A stretch of 64,000 nt of DNA from Streptomyces monashensis. Its GTDB lineage: Bacteria > Actinomycetota > Actinomycetes > Streptomycetales > Streptomycetaceae. Each line of letters begins with the position of its first letter. Positions within the stretch are counted from its first letter, which is position 1. The translations under genes were made by a program, and so were the position numbers. Below the pieces are notes generated by a model. That model had not been told where the DNA came from. It saw only the letters and a list, made by a program, of their open reading frames with translations, and made no database searches. The stretch is from contig NZ_MLYO01000031.1 in NCBI RefSeq assembly GCF_001866665.1, positions 1 through 64,000 on the forward strand, given 5' to 3'. Positions 34,679 to 42,859 of this stretch are shown here, piece after piece.

Positions 34679-36547
34679 TCAGAAGTGCGCCGCCGCCCAG
34701 CCGGCCAGCTCGGACCTGGCCGCGCTCAGCAGGTCCGCCGACGGGGTCGTGGCCCCGTCGGTCACCAGCGCGTAGTGCAGGACGCCCGCGTCGGTGTCGC
34801 TGAGCAGCAGGCGGCGGCTGCCGGTGCCGCCCGGTTCGGGGGCGACGGCGACCGGCGTGCCGGCACCGGTGTAGGCGGGCGGGGCGCAGACCGTGCCGAG
34901 GTCGGAGACGACGGTGGTCGAGGCGGTCGGGAAGGATGCCGGCAGGTGCAGTTCGGTGGGCGCGGTGCCGTCCCCGGAGCGCCACACCAGCAGCCCGTAC
35001 CGGCCGGCGCCCACCAGCTGCGCCACGTGCGGCAGGCTGCTCGGCACGGGATTCCAGGCGAGGGTGGTGGAGCCGTCGCGGGAGCGGTCCTCGTAGGTGA
35101 AGGCCAGGGTCGTACCGGCCGTGGCGCTCGGGTAGAGGCGGTCCAGCAGCCGGGCGTCCTGGCGGAGGGTGACGTCGCCGGAGCCGTCCAGGTCCACGGC
35201 GGAGAGGTCCTCACCGTTCCATGCGTCGCCCGAGGTCTGCACCTTGTCGGGGTTGCCGTTCATCAGCTCGTGATGCCGGCCGCTGTAGATGTCCCACTGC
35301 CACTGGGTGCCGGACAGGACCGGGCCCGAGGCGGCCGGGTCCGACCACCAACTCGCCCCCGGCAGACGGGAGTCGAGGGCCTGGTACATGGCCTTCAGGA
35401 CGGTCGGCGCCTTGTCGGACACCGTGCCGGACAGGGGGTGCCCGAACTCGCTGACCAGGGCCGCGGTGCCCGCGGAGGCGGCGCGGTCGCGGACGGCTCC
35501 GAAGTCGGAGGCGTACTGGCCGTCGGCCGCCTTGCCCCACATCAGGATCCCGGAGATGGCCTTCTGGTCGTAGAAGTGCGTGTTGAAGACGTACCGCGGG
35601 CCGAGGGTGCCCGCGTCCAGCAGCCCGCCCTCCTGCTTCTGGGTGGAGATGTCGGAGTTCCAGAAGAGGCCGGGTTCCACGAAGGCGGGCTTGTCCTGCC
35701 AGCCGGCGGCGTCCATGGCGGCGCGGAACCTCACGTAGAACGGCCACAGCAGATCGCGTTCCCAGGTGCGGGAGGTCTGCCCGGAGTCGTAGCTGCCGGC
35801 GTAGGGCTCGTTGTACGGGTCGAAGCCGGTGACGGCGGCGAACTCCGCGGCCGTCAGGTGCTGTTGGAGGTAGGTCATGGTCGTTCGCGCGGTGGCGAGG
35901 AAGGCGTCCTGGAGACCGTAGGTGTCGTGCCAGAAGTCGTACTGGGCCTTCTGCACGGCCGCGTTCTGGGTGATGTTCTGGCCCCAGAAGAGGCAGATGC
36001 CGCAGGACTCGGCGGGATAACTCCCGGCGTCCACCGCCCACTTGGGGGCGCCGTCGCCGGTGTACCAGCTGCCCGCGCCGAAGAGGTGGCGGGAGTAGAG
36101 GTCCTGGTGGAAGTCGGGGAAGACGCGGATGCCCTCGTCCAGGAAGGCGCGCATCTGGTCGGTGACGGCGGCCAGATAGGCGGTGTCGACCTGGCCGCGT
36201 ACGGGTTCGGCATGGGCCCAGGAGAGCAGGAAGCGGACCGCGTTGCCGCCGCCGAGGGCGCGCAGCGCGGTCGCGGACGTGCGGGCGTCGGCGACGGAGG
36301 CGAACGGCAGGCCGCTGTTCTCCTCCAGTTTGGTCTCGCCGGAGACGTTGTAGCCGCGCAGGACGATCTCGCGCCCCTGGCCGTCGGTGAACCGGCCGTT
36401 GTGCACGGTGAGCGCGGAACCGTCGAACCAGAGGGAGTCGGAGGGGAGAGCCGAGGTGGCGGCGGTGGCGGGCGGAGCACCCGCCACCGTCAGGAATCCG
36501 CTGAGGACGACCAGGACAACGAGCAGACGTGCCCGGATGTTCGACAT
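34679..36547 (-). CDS. Secreted GH5 glycosidase, endoglycoceramidase-like
   Basis: The 622-residue exported glycosidase has a signal peptide (RLLVVLVVLSGFLTVAGAPP). Its GH5 barrel resembles endoglycoceramidases: IVLRGYNVSGETK, GIRVFPDFHQDLYSRH, the acid/base Glu in GFDPYNEPYAG and the nucleophile Glu in ALVSEFGHP. A C-terminal beta domain follows. Endoglycoceramidases release oligosaccharides from glycosphingolipids; here the substrate may be another glycolipid. The ATG at 36547 is chosen, right before the signal peptide. The candidate TetR site at 36590-36620 lies just upstream. Confidence 0.87.
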   Translation of the reverse strand: MSNIRARLLVVLVVLSGFLTVAGAPPATAATSALPSDSLWFDGSALTVHNGRFTDGQGREIVLRGYNVSGETKLEENSGLPFASVADARTSATALRALGGGNAVRFLLSWAHAEPVRGQVDTAYLAAVTDQMRAFLDEGIRVFPDFHQDLYSRHLFGAGSWYTGDGAPKWAVDAGSYPAESCGICLFWGQNITQNAAVQKAQYDFWHDTYGLQDAFLATARTTMTYLQQHLTAAEFAAVTGFDPYNEPYAGSYDSGQTSRTWERDLLWPFYVRFRAAMDAAGWQDKPAFVEPGLFWNSDISTQKQEGGLLDAGTLGPRYVFNTHFYDQKAISGILMWGKAADGQYASDFGAVRDRAASAGTAALVSEFGHPLSGTVSDKAPTVLKAMYQALDSRLPGASWWSDPAASGPVLSGTQWQWDIYSGRHHELMNGNPDKVQTSGDAWNGEDLSAVDLDGSGDVTLRQDARLLDRLYPSATAGTTLAFTYEDRSRDGSTTLAWNPVPSSLPHVAQLVGAGRYGLLVWRSGDGTAPTELHLPASFPTASTTVVSDLGTVCAPPAYTGAGTPVAVAPEPGGTGSRRLLLSDTDAGVLHYALVTDGATTPSADLLSAARSELAGWAAAHF

Positions 36548-36589
36548 GTCCACCACAGTCCGGCCCGCCGAAAGCCACGTCAATACCAC

Positions 36590-36620
36590 CTGACTCACAA
36601 GTAAGTTGACTCTCAGTCAG
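36590..36620. promoter_or_regulatory. Candidate TetR operator cluster upstream of the GH5 gene
   Basis: ctgact-caca-agtaag (36590-36605) matches the dyad at 33281-33296 in both arms except one base. It is followed at once by ttgact-ctc-agtcag, and ctgact (36590-36595) also pairs with agtcag (36615-36620), so two overlapping sites may be present. The region lies between the GH5 start and the ribosomal protection gene. Confidence 0.55.
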
Positions 36621-38547
36621 TCCGGTGGGACAGGTTCAGCAGGTACTCCTTGCGGTTGAGCGGGTTGTGGTCGGTGCGCGGCCGCTCGGGGACGGCGCCC
36701 CGGGCGATCGGCGCGTAGTGGTCGAACGCCGTCTCCAGCGCGCCCTCGCCGCGGGTGAGCCCGGGCAGCCGCTGCTGCAGCTCGTGCACCCGGGCGGCGG
36801 GCAGCCTGCCCTCCAGCACGGCGGCGGCCCCGGCCGCGGCGGTGCGCTCCGGTACGGCGCCGAGCCGGGCGAGCACCGGCAGCAGCGTGCCCAGCGAGTC
36901 CGCCGGGGCGTCGAGCCGGAAGCGGTGCACCGGCTCGTGCACGACGGTGCCCGCGCGGCGCAGCGCCTCGGCCAGCACCAGCGGGGTCAGAGCCCGGAAG
37001 TCGTGGGCGGTGCTCAGGACGCTGTTGTACCCGCAGTGGGTCACCGTCACCGTGCAGTCGGGCACCTGCCAGCCGCGCAGCCCCTGACCGAGCGTGTCGC
37101 GGACGGTGTCCTCGACGGCGTTGAAGAAGGCGTACGGCATCGAGCCCAGCTCCACCTCCAGCCGGAACGCCACGCCCGCTCCGGGCGGTGCGGGCGCGAC
37201 GCGCAGGCCGACCGTGGCGAAGAACGGATTGGGGTCCTTCCCGATGAACTCGACGGCGTGCCCGGCGCCGGCGGGCCGTTCCACGCACAGGGTGGTCGTC
37301 TCGCGGAAGGTGACGTCCAGGCCGTACTCCTCGGCGAGGGTGGCCTGGACGACCTCCTTCTGCACCTCGCCGTAGAGGGACACCGAGGTCTCCTGGCGCG
37401 GTTCGTCGTGGCGGACACCGATGAGCGGGTCCTGTTCGGCCAGCTGGGTGAGCGCCAGGTGCAGGGTGCGCCGGTCCGTGCCGGGGCCGGGGACGACCAC
37501 GGTCTCCAGGGTCGGCGGTGCGAAGTGGTGCTCGTACGCATGCCCGGGTGTACCGAGTGTGTCCCCGGTCCGGATGCCGTCGAGGCCCCACACCTTGACG
37601 ATCCGCCCGGCAGCGGCGTGGTCCCGCCGGGTGTCGGTACCGCCGTCGAAGACGCTCAGCGCGGTGATCCTGCCGGTCGCGCGGCGGGCGGCGCCGTACG
37701 GGACACGGTCGCGGACGCGCAGGGTGCCGCCGCGCAGCCGCGCGTAGGCGATCTTCTCGCCCGCCGGGCCCCGTTCCACCTTGAAGACCGTGCCCGACAG
37801 CGGGCCGTCCGGGTCGCCGCCGGCGGTGGGCAGCAGCCGTTCGATGCCGCCGGCCAGTTCGGGCACCCCGGCGCCGGTGATCGCGGAGCCGAAGTAGACG
37901 GGATGCACGCGGGAGCCGCGGGTCTGGGCGGCGAGGGCGGCGTGCAGCCGGCCGTCGGGGATCCCGCCGTCGAGGTAGGCCGCGAGCAGTTCGTCGTCGT
38001 GGCCGGCGAGCACTTCCGGGGCGGTGGGGGCGAGGCCTGGCACGAAGCGGGCGGCGCGGGTGCCGGGCGCGGCGGGGCGGCCCATCGGGACGAGCGGTAC
38101 GGCCAGCCGGCGGGAGAGCTGATCGAGCACGGCGGAGCCGTTCGCGCCGCGCCGGTCGATCTTGTTCACGAAGATCAGGGTGGGGATGCCCAGCCGGCGC
38201 AGGGCGCGCAGCAGCACCCCGGTCTGCGCCTGGACACCCTCGACCGCCGAGACGACCAGGACGGCGCCGTCGAGGATGCCGAGCACGCGCTCGACCTCGG
38301 CGATGAAGTCCGGGTGACCGGGGGTGTCGACGAGGTTGACCGTGACGCCGTCGAGCGGGAACGACACGACGGCGGACTTGATCGTGATACCGCGCCGGCG
38401 TTCCAGCGCGAGCGTGTCGGTCCGGGTGTTTCCGTCGTCGACGCTGCCGATCTCGTCGATGACCCCGGCCGTGTGCAGCAGCCGTTCGGTCAGGCTGGTC
38501 TTACCGGCATCGACATGGGCGAGAATTCCGAGATTGAGCAGATGCAC
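36613..38547 (-). CDS. Ribosomal protection GTPase, Otr(A)/TetM-like
   Basis: The 644-residue EF-G-like translational GTPase has G1 AHVDAGKTSLTERLL, switch II DTPGHPDFIAEVERV, NKIDRRGA, and the later domains of tetracycline ribosomal protection proteins (SLYGEVQKEVVQATLAEEYG, VTHCGYNSVLSTAHDFR). These proteins remove tetracycline from the ribosome; Streptomyces carry chromosomal Otr(A)-like copies. The start is the GTG at 38547 (VHLLNLGILAHVDAG). No tetracycline biosynthesis genes are nearby, so it is an intrinsic resistance or ribosome-rescue gene. A short leader frame overlaps the start. Confidence 0.9.
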   Translation of the reverse strand: MHLLNLGILAHVDAGKTSLTERLLHTAGVIDEIGSVDDGNTRTDTLALERRRGITIKSAVVSFPLDGVTVNLVDTPGHPDFIAEVERVLGILDGAVLVVSAVEGVQAQTGVLLRALRRLGIPTLIFVNKIDRRGANGSAVLDQLSRRLAVPLVPMGRPAAPGTRAARFVPGLAPTAPEVLAGHDDELLAAYLDGGIPDGRLHAALAAQTRGSRVHPVYFGSAITGAGVPELAGGIERLLPTAGGDPDGPLSGTVFKVERGPAGEKIAYARLRGGTLRVRDRVPYGAARRATGRITALSVFDGGTDTRRDHAAAGRIVKVWGLDGIRTGDTLGTPGHAYEHHFAPPTLETVVVPGPGTDRRTLHLALTQLAEQDPLIGVRHDEPRQETSVSLYGEVQKEVVQATLAEEYGLDVTFRETTTLCVERPAGAGHAVEFIGKDPNPFFATVGLRVAPAPPGAGVAFRLEVELGSMPYAFFNAVEDTVRDTLGQGLRGWQVPDCTVTVTHCGYNSVLSTAHDFRALTPLVLAEALRRAGTVVHEPVHRFRLDAPADSLGTLLPVLARLGAVPERTAAAGAAAVLEGRLPAARVHELQQRLPGLTRGEGALETAFDHYAPIARGAVPERPRTDHNPLNRKEYLLNLSHRTD

Positions 38548-38809
38548 TGAGCGTGGTGTCCTTCGGCATGGGGTGGATTCCTTCCTGGGCGGACATGCAC
38601 GCAGCGCGCATCGCTGGACCTTCCTGTGTGACGTCTGTCGGAACCCCGGCAGTGCAGCAGATGCCGTCCCCGGGCGGCAACGGATTAACGCTCGCCGGAA
38701 CCCCCTCCAGCACTCGCCGCACGCCGGACGTGGTCGTAATGTGACGTACGGCCATGACGGGTCGCTTTCTCCCCTGTCGGCATGGTCGGGGCGGGGAGAG
38801 GAGTGGAGC

Positions 38810-39913
38810 GTGCGTGAGGTTCTGCCGGCGCTGGCGCGCTGGCACGCGGCCGGGGTCCCGTTCGGGCTGGCCACGGTCGTCGCGGTCAGCCGCAGCGCGC
38901 CGCGCGGTCCCGGTGCCGCGATGGCGGTGGGCCCGGACGACGAGGTGGTGGGGAGCGTGTCCGGGGGCTGTGTGGAGGGGGCCGTGTTCGAGCTGGCGCA
39001 GGAGGTCGTGGCGAGCGGCGAGGCGCGGCTGGAGACGTTCGGGTACAGCGACGCGGACGCCTTCGCGGTCGGCCTCACCTGCGGCGGTGAGATCACCCTG
39101 CTGGTACGGCCGGTGACCCCCGAGTCGGACCCGGCGTTCGGGGCGGTCGCCGCGTCGGTCGCGGCGGGCGAGCCGGTGACGGTGGCCACGGTGGTGGACG
39201 GACCCGCGCCGCGCGGCGCCACGCTCGCCGTCTGGCCGGGCCGGGCCGACGGCACGCTCGGCGCGCCCGGCCTCGATGTCGCCGTCACCGCCGACGCGCG
39301 CGGCGAACTCGCCCTCGGCGCCTCGGTGATGCGGCACTACGGGCCGCACGGCGAGCGCCGCGAGGACGACGTGACGGTGTTCCTCCAGTCGTTCGCGCCG
39401 CCGCCGCGCATGCTGGTCTTCGGAGCGATCGACTACGCGGCCGCGGTGGCCCGCGTCGGCGACTTCCTCGGCTACCGGGTGACCGTCTGCGACGCCCGCC
39501 CGGTCTTCGCCACGCCGAAGCGTTTCCCGGCCGCGGTCGAGGTCGTGGTCGACTGGCCGCACCGCTACCTCGCCGGCACGCGGACCGACGACCGCACGGT
39601 GATCTGTGTCCTCACCCACGATCCGAAGTTCGACGTCCCCCTGCTGGAGGAGGCCCTGCGCCGCCCGGCCGCCTACGTCGGCGCGATGGGCAGCCGCAAG
39701 ACCCACGACGAGCGGCGCGCACGACTCGCCGAGGCCGGTCTGGGCGAGGCCGAGCTGTCCCGGCTGCGCTCACCGCTCGGGCTCGACCTCGGGGCCCGTA
39801 CACCCGAGGAGGTCGCGGTGTCCGTCGCCGCCGAGATCGTCGCCCTGCGCTGGGGCGGCTCCGGCGCACCGCTGACCACGACCGCCGGGGCCATCCATCC
39901 GCCCGCCGTGTGA
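38810..39913 (+). CDS. XdhC/CoxI-family protein (molybdenum-enzyme maturation)
   Basis: The 367-residue protein has an XdhC/CoxI N-terminal domain (MAVGPDDEVVGSVSGGCVEG, GLTCGGEITLLVRPVT) and a C-terminal Rossmann domain (MLVFGAIDYAAAVARVGDFL, YVGAMGSRKTHDERRARL). XdhC proteins deliver sulfurated molybdenum cofactor to xanthine dehydrogenase-type enzymes. No molybdenum hydroxylase lies nearby, so its partner must be elsewhere. The GTG at 38810 follows gaggagtgg. Confidence 0.9.
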   Translation: MREVLPALARWHAAGVPFGLATVVAVSRSAPRGPGAAMAVGPDDEVVGSVSGGCVEGAVFELAQEVVASGEARLETFGYSDADAFAVGLTCGGEITLLVRPVTPESDPAFGAVAASVAAGEPVTVATVVDGPAPRGATLAVWPGRADGTLGAPGLDVAVTADARGELALGASVMRHYGPHGERREDDVTVFLQSFAPPPRMLVFGAIDYAAAVARVGDFLGYRVTVCDARPVFATPKRFPAAVEVVVDWPHRYLAGTRTDDRTVICVLTHDPKFDVPLLEEALRRPAAYVGAMGSRKTHDERRARLAEAGLGEAELSRLRSPLGLDLGARTPEEVAVSVAAEIVALRWGGSGAPLTTTAGAIHPPAV

Positions 39914-40041
39914 GGGGCCCACCGCGTCCGGGAGGAGCAGGTCCGGCCGACCTGACGGTGCCCGGCCGCCCTGTCCGGATCGGGCAGACCCCGTGGTGGA
40001 CGCGCGGTCAAAGGGACCGCGCCCACTGGCTCCGGCGACCG

Positions 40042-40635
40042 CTACGCGGTGTCGCCCGCCACGCGTGCGTGCAGGTGCTGGTCGTGCCAGCCGTCGGCGT
40101 GCAGGAGGGCGCTGCGCAGGGTGCCCTCGTAGGTGTAGCCGGCCTTCTCGGCGACCCGGCAGGACGCCGGGTTGGCGACCGAGTGGCACAGGCGCAGACG
40201 GTGCAGACCCAGGTCGTCGAGGGCCCACTCGCTGACCCTGCGCGTGGCCTCGGCGGCGATGCCGCCGCCGCGCGCCTCGGGCAGGAGCCAGTAGACGATC
40301 TCGGCACTGCCCGCGCGCAGATCGATGTCGCCCCATGCGCACAGTCCGACGGCGGGTCCGCCCGGCGCGGCGACGGCCCACACCGCGAAGGTCTCGGCTC
40401 GCCAGCGCGCGTGCATCCGCTCGATCCTGGCGAGCGCGTCCTCACGGCTGTCGACGGCGAGCCGGTTCCACCGGCGGATCGCGGGGTCCTGGGCGGCGGT
40501 CAGCAGCGTGTCGGCGTCGTCGAGGTGCCAGGGCCGCAGCTGGAGTCCGCCGGGCAGGGCGAGCACGGGCTGCTCGCTCCCGGCCATGCGCCCCGGCGGA
40601 ACGACGTCGCCCGGGATGCCGTTGTCAGAGATCAT
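40042..40635 (-). CDS. GNAT-family N-acetyltransferase
   Basis: The 197-residue protein has the RimJ/RimL-like GNAT layout: LRPWHLDDADTLLTAAQDPA, IVYWLLPEARGGGIAAEATR with the acetyl-CoA loop RGGGIA, and NPASCRVAEKAGYTYEGTLR. It transfers acetyl to an amine, perhaps a protein N-terminus or small metabolite. It is 23 bp from the phosphoesterase gene on the same strand, so the two may be co-transcribed. Confidence 0.92.
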   Translation of the reverse strand: MISDNGIPGDVVPPGRMAGSEQPVLALPGGLQLRPWHLDDADTLLTAAQDPAIRRWNRLAVDSREDALARIERMHARWRAETFAVWAVAAPGGPAVGLCAWGDIDLRAGSAEIVYWLLPEARGGGIAAEATRRVSEWALDDLGLHRLRLCHSVANPASCRVAEKAGYTYEGTLRSALLHADGWHDQHLHARVAGDTA

Positions 40636-40658
40636 CCGCGCATCCTGGCACAGGGCCG

Positions 40659-41159
40659 CTACCGCTGCGGCAGCCGGTGCAGGGTCACGTCGGTGAGGGC
40701 GCCGTCGGCGAGCGTCGCGGTGAGGTAGGTGCGGTGCGGCTGGCGGCGGCGGTCGGTCGGGGAGCCCGGGTTGAGCAGGCGCAGGCCGGTCGGGGCGGTG
40801 GTGTCCCAGGGGATGTGGCTGTGGCCGAAGACCAGCACGTCGAGGTCGGGGAAGCGGGCGGCGCAGCGGGCCTCGCGGCCCCGGGCGGGGCCGGTGTCGT
40901 GTACGACGCCGAAGCGCAGGCCGTCCAGTTCGGCGCGGGCCACCTCGGGGAGCCGGGCCCGCAGCTCGGGGCCGTCGTTGTTGCCGTGGACCGCGATCAG
41001 GCGGCGGCTGCGGCTCTCCAGCAGGTCCAGGGTGGCGGTGTCGACCCAGTCGCCGGCGTGGAACACCACGTCCGCGTGCGGGAGTTCGGCCAGCAGTGGC
41101 ACGGGGAGCTGCTTGGCGCGCCGGGGCAGGTGGGTGTCGGACATGATCAGCAGACGCAC
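40659..41159 (-). CDS. YfcE-type metallophosphoesterase
   Basis: The 166-residue calcineurin-like phosphoesterase has metal motifs MSDTHLP, FHAGDWVD, VHGNND, VVHDTG and FGHSHIP in the proper order and spacing for the YfcE/MJ0936 group. It hydrolyses phosphodiesters, with uncertain natural substrate. It is divergent from the MarR gene, and a perfect 7-bp dyad sits in the shared intergenic region. Confidence 0.92.
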   Translation of the reverse strand: MRLLIMSDTHLPRRAKQLPVPLLAELPHADVVFHAGDWVDTATLDLLESRSRRLIAVHGNNDGPELRARLPEVARAELDGLRFGVVHDTGPARGREARCAARFPDLDVLVFGHSHIPWDTTAPTGLRLLNPGSPTDRRRQPHRTYLTATLADGALTDVTLHRLPQR

Positions 41160-41199
41160 GTGGCCAACCTAGCCGAGGCGCGGCCGGCGGGCCCGTAAT

Positions 41200-41219
41200 T
41201 GTTCAGATGGAACTGAACA
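41200..41219. promoter_or_regulatory. Candidate MarR operator
   Basis: tgttcag (41200-41206) and ctgaaca (41213-41219) are perfect 7-bp arms with a 6-bp centre, in the 104-bp gap between the phosphoesterase and marR starts. The size and location suit a MarR dimer site. Confidence 0.65.
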
Positions 41220-41263
41220 GCTCGAGCTGGACAGTTTCAGCTGTCGGTCCTACGCTGGCGGGC

Positions 41264-41701
41264 ATGGCTGACACCTCCGACTCCGCCACCCGCGCCGCGC
41301 GCGATCTGCGTGTGGTCTTCAGCCGGTTGCGGCGCCGGCTCCGCGAGGTCGCGCAGGACACCGACCTCAGTCCGTCCCAGGAGTCGGCGCTCACCCTGGT
41401 CGGCAAGCACGGCGCCGCCACGGCCAGCGCGCTCGCCGCCACCGAGGGCGTACGGCCGCAGTCGATGGCGACGACCCTGGCCGCCCTGGAGCAGCAGGGG
41501 CTGATCCGGCGTGCCCCCGACCCGGCCGACGGCCGCCGTCAGCTGGTCACGCTGACCGAGGCCGGCCGGGCCCGCGTGGAGGACAACCGGCAGGCGCGCA
41601 GCGAGTGGCTGGCCCGCGCCTTCCAGGAGCGGTACTCCGAGGAGGAGAGGCAAGCCGTCCTCAGGGTGCTGGAGCTGATGGACCGGCTGTCGGAGCCGTG
41701 A
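41264..41701 (+). CDS. MarR-family transcriptional regulator
   Basis: The 145-residue winged-helix protein has LRRRLREVAQDTDLSPSQES, AATEGVRPQSMATTLAALEQ and DPADGRRQLVTLTEAG, a textbook MarR DNA-binding domain flanked by dimerisation helices. A palindrome lies upstream of its start. In most genomes this type sits beside the MFS drug exporter it controls, and an MFS-like remnant does follow at 41767. Confidence 0.93.
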   Translation: MADTSDSATRAARDLRVVFSRLRRRLREVAQDTDLSPSQESALTLVGKHGAATASALAATEGVRPQSMATTLAALEQQGLIRRAPDPADGRRQLVTLTEAGRARVEDNRQARSEWLARAFQERYSEEERQAVLRVLELMDRLSEP

Positions 41702-41766
41702 TCCGGCCGTAACGGCGAGGCCCACCGGGCACCGGAAGCGGGTGCCGCCCCTCCCCCGCCGGAACC

Positions 41767-41999
41767 GACCACCCGCTCGTCGCCCCGGTGGTCCTCGGCT
41801 CGGCCCTGAACCCGGTCGATTGCCCGATGACCGCCGTGGCGCCGTGGCGTCGGTGCCGATCGGCCTCGCGCTCGGCGACGTGCCCGCCGGCACCCCGGGC
41901 CGCACGGCGGCCCGGCCCTGTTCACGCCCGCCGGCGCCCTCCTGCTGCCGGCGACGACCCCGGCCGGCCGTTCCCTCGGCCGGCTCACCCCCTCCCCCA
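41767..41999 (+). pseudogene. Remnant of an MFS-type transporter
   Basis: Directly after marR the sequence reads HPLVAPVVLGSALNPVD and MTAVA, then in another frame VASVPIGLALGDVPAGT. This is the first transmembrane region of an MFS exporter, usually LLNPLNSSMIAVALVPIG... . It is followed by a Pro/Arg-rich unreadable stretch and a short hydrophobic end (TPAGALLLPATTPAGR) resembling a C-terminus. Most of the roughly 400-codon gene is missing. The call rests on short matches. Confidence 0.55.
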
Positions 42000-42031
42000 T
42001 GACCGCACCACTCGGAAAGGCCCGACCGACC

Positions 42032-42616
42032 ATGTCGCTCACCACACTCGACCCCCGTACCGCCGTCGTCGCGATCGACCTCCAGAACGGCATCGCCGCC
42101 ATGCCCACCCAGCCGTACGCCGGCCCCGAGGTCGTCGCGCGCACGGCGGAACTCGCCGACGCCTTCCGCGCCCGGAACCTGCCGGTGGTCCTGGTCCGCG
42201 TCTCCTTCTCGGCCGACGGCGGGGACGTCGTGCCCGGCCGTACCGAGCGCCAGGTCCGCGGCCTCGCCTTCCCCGAGGGCTGGGACCTGATCGTCGACGA
42301 ACTGTCCGGCCACGCCGGCGACATCCACGTCACGAAGCACAACTGGAGCGCCTTCCACGGCACCGACCTGGACGTCCAGCTGCGCCGGCGCGGCATCACG
42401 CAGATCGTGCTGACCGGCATCGCCACCAGCATCGGCGTGGAGTCCACCGCCCGTGACGCCTATGCGCACGGCTACCACGTCACCCTCGCCACCGACGCGA
42501 TGGCCGACGCCGACGCCGAGGCGCACGCGAACAGCGTGGAGCGGATCTTCCCCCGGCTCGGCGAGAGCGGCACCACCGCCGAGGTCCTGGAACTGCTGGC
42601 CAAGACCCACGCCTGA
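42032..42616 (+). CDS. Isochorismatase-family protein without the catalytic cysteine
   Basis: The 194-residue protein has the isochorismatase fold with D16 (AIDLQNG) and K102 (HVTKHNWSAF) of the usual Asp-Lys-Cys triad. The cysteine site reads TGIATSIGVEST, with Gly135 where Cys is expected. True isochorismatases also lack Cys, while amidohydrolase members need it, so the reaction is not fixed by sequence. The ATG at 42032 is chosen. It is single and ends at a strong hairpin. Confidence 0.88.
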   Translation: MSLTTLDPRTAVVAIDLQNGIAAMPTQPYAGPEVVARTAELADAFRARNLPVVLVRVSFSADGGDVVPGRTERQVRGLAFPEGWDLIVDELSGHAGDIHVTKHNWSAFHGTDLDVQLRRRGITQIVLTGIATSIGVESTARDAYAHGYHVTLATDAMADADAEAHANSVERIFPRLGESGTTAEVLELLAKTHA

Positions 42617-42624
42617 GCACCGCC

Positions 42625-42660
42625 CGACCGTCCCGGCGGGCCATCGCGCCGGGACGGTCG
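42625..42660 (+). terminator. Strong hairpin terminator after the isochorismatase-like gene
   Basis: cgaccgtcccggcg (42625-42638) and cgccgggacggtcg (42647-42660) form a perfect 14-bp stem with an 8-base loop, 9 bp after the stop. Confidence 0.85.
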
Positions 42661-42859
42661 ACGGCGGGCGATCGACCGGTGATCCGCGTGTCCGGGTCCA
42701 CCACCAGGCCGTCGGCACCGAGTTCGGCGGGAACCGGCCTCCGGCCGCATGACCGGCCGCGCGCAACGGTACGCACCGGACCTCGACCGCAGTTTGCCGG
42801 GCGGTGTCCAGGCGTGGCGCGGGCGGGGCGTTCGGGGACCCGGAGTAGCGTCGCCCGGG

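Noticed and set aside
34334..36604. Frame of 756 codons on the plus strand opposite the GH5 gene
   Set aside because: It is antisense to a well-supported glycosidase with signal peptide and catalytic residues; low-complexity product.
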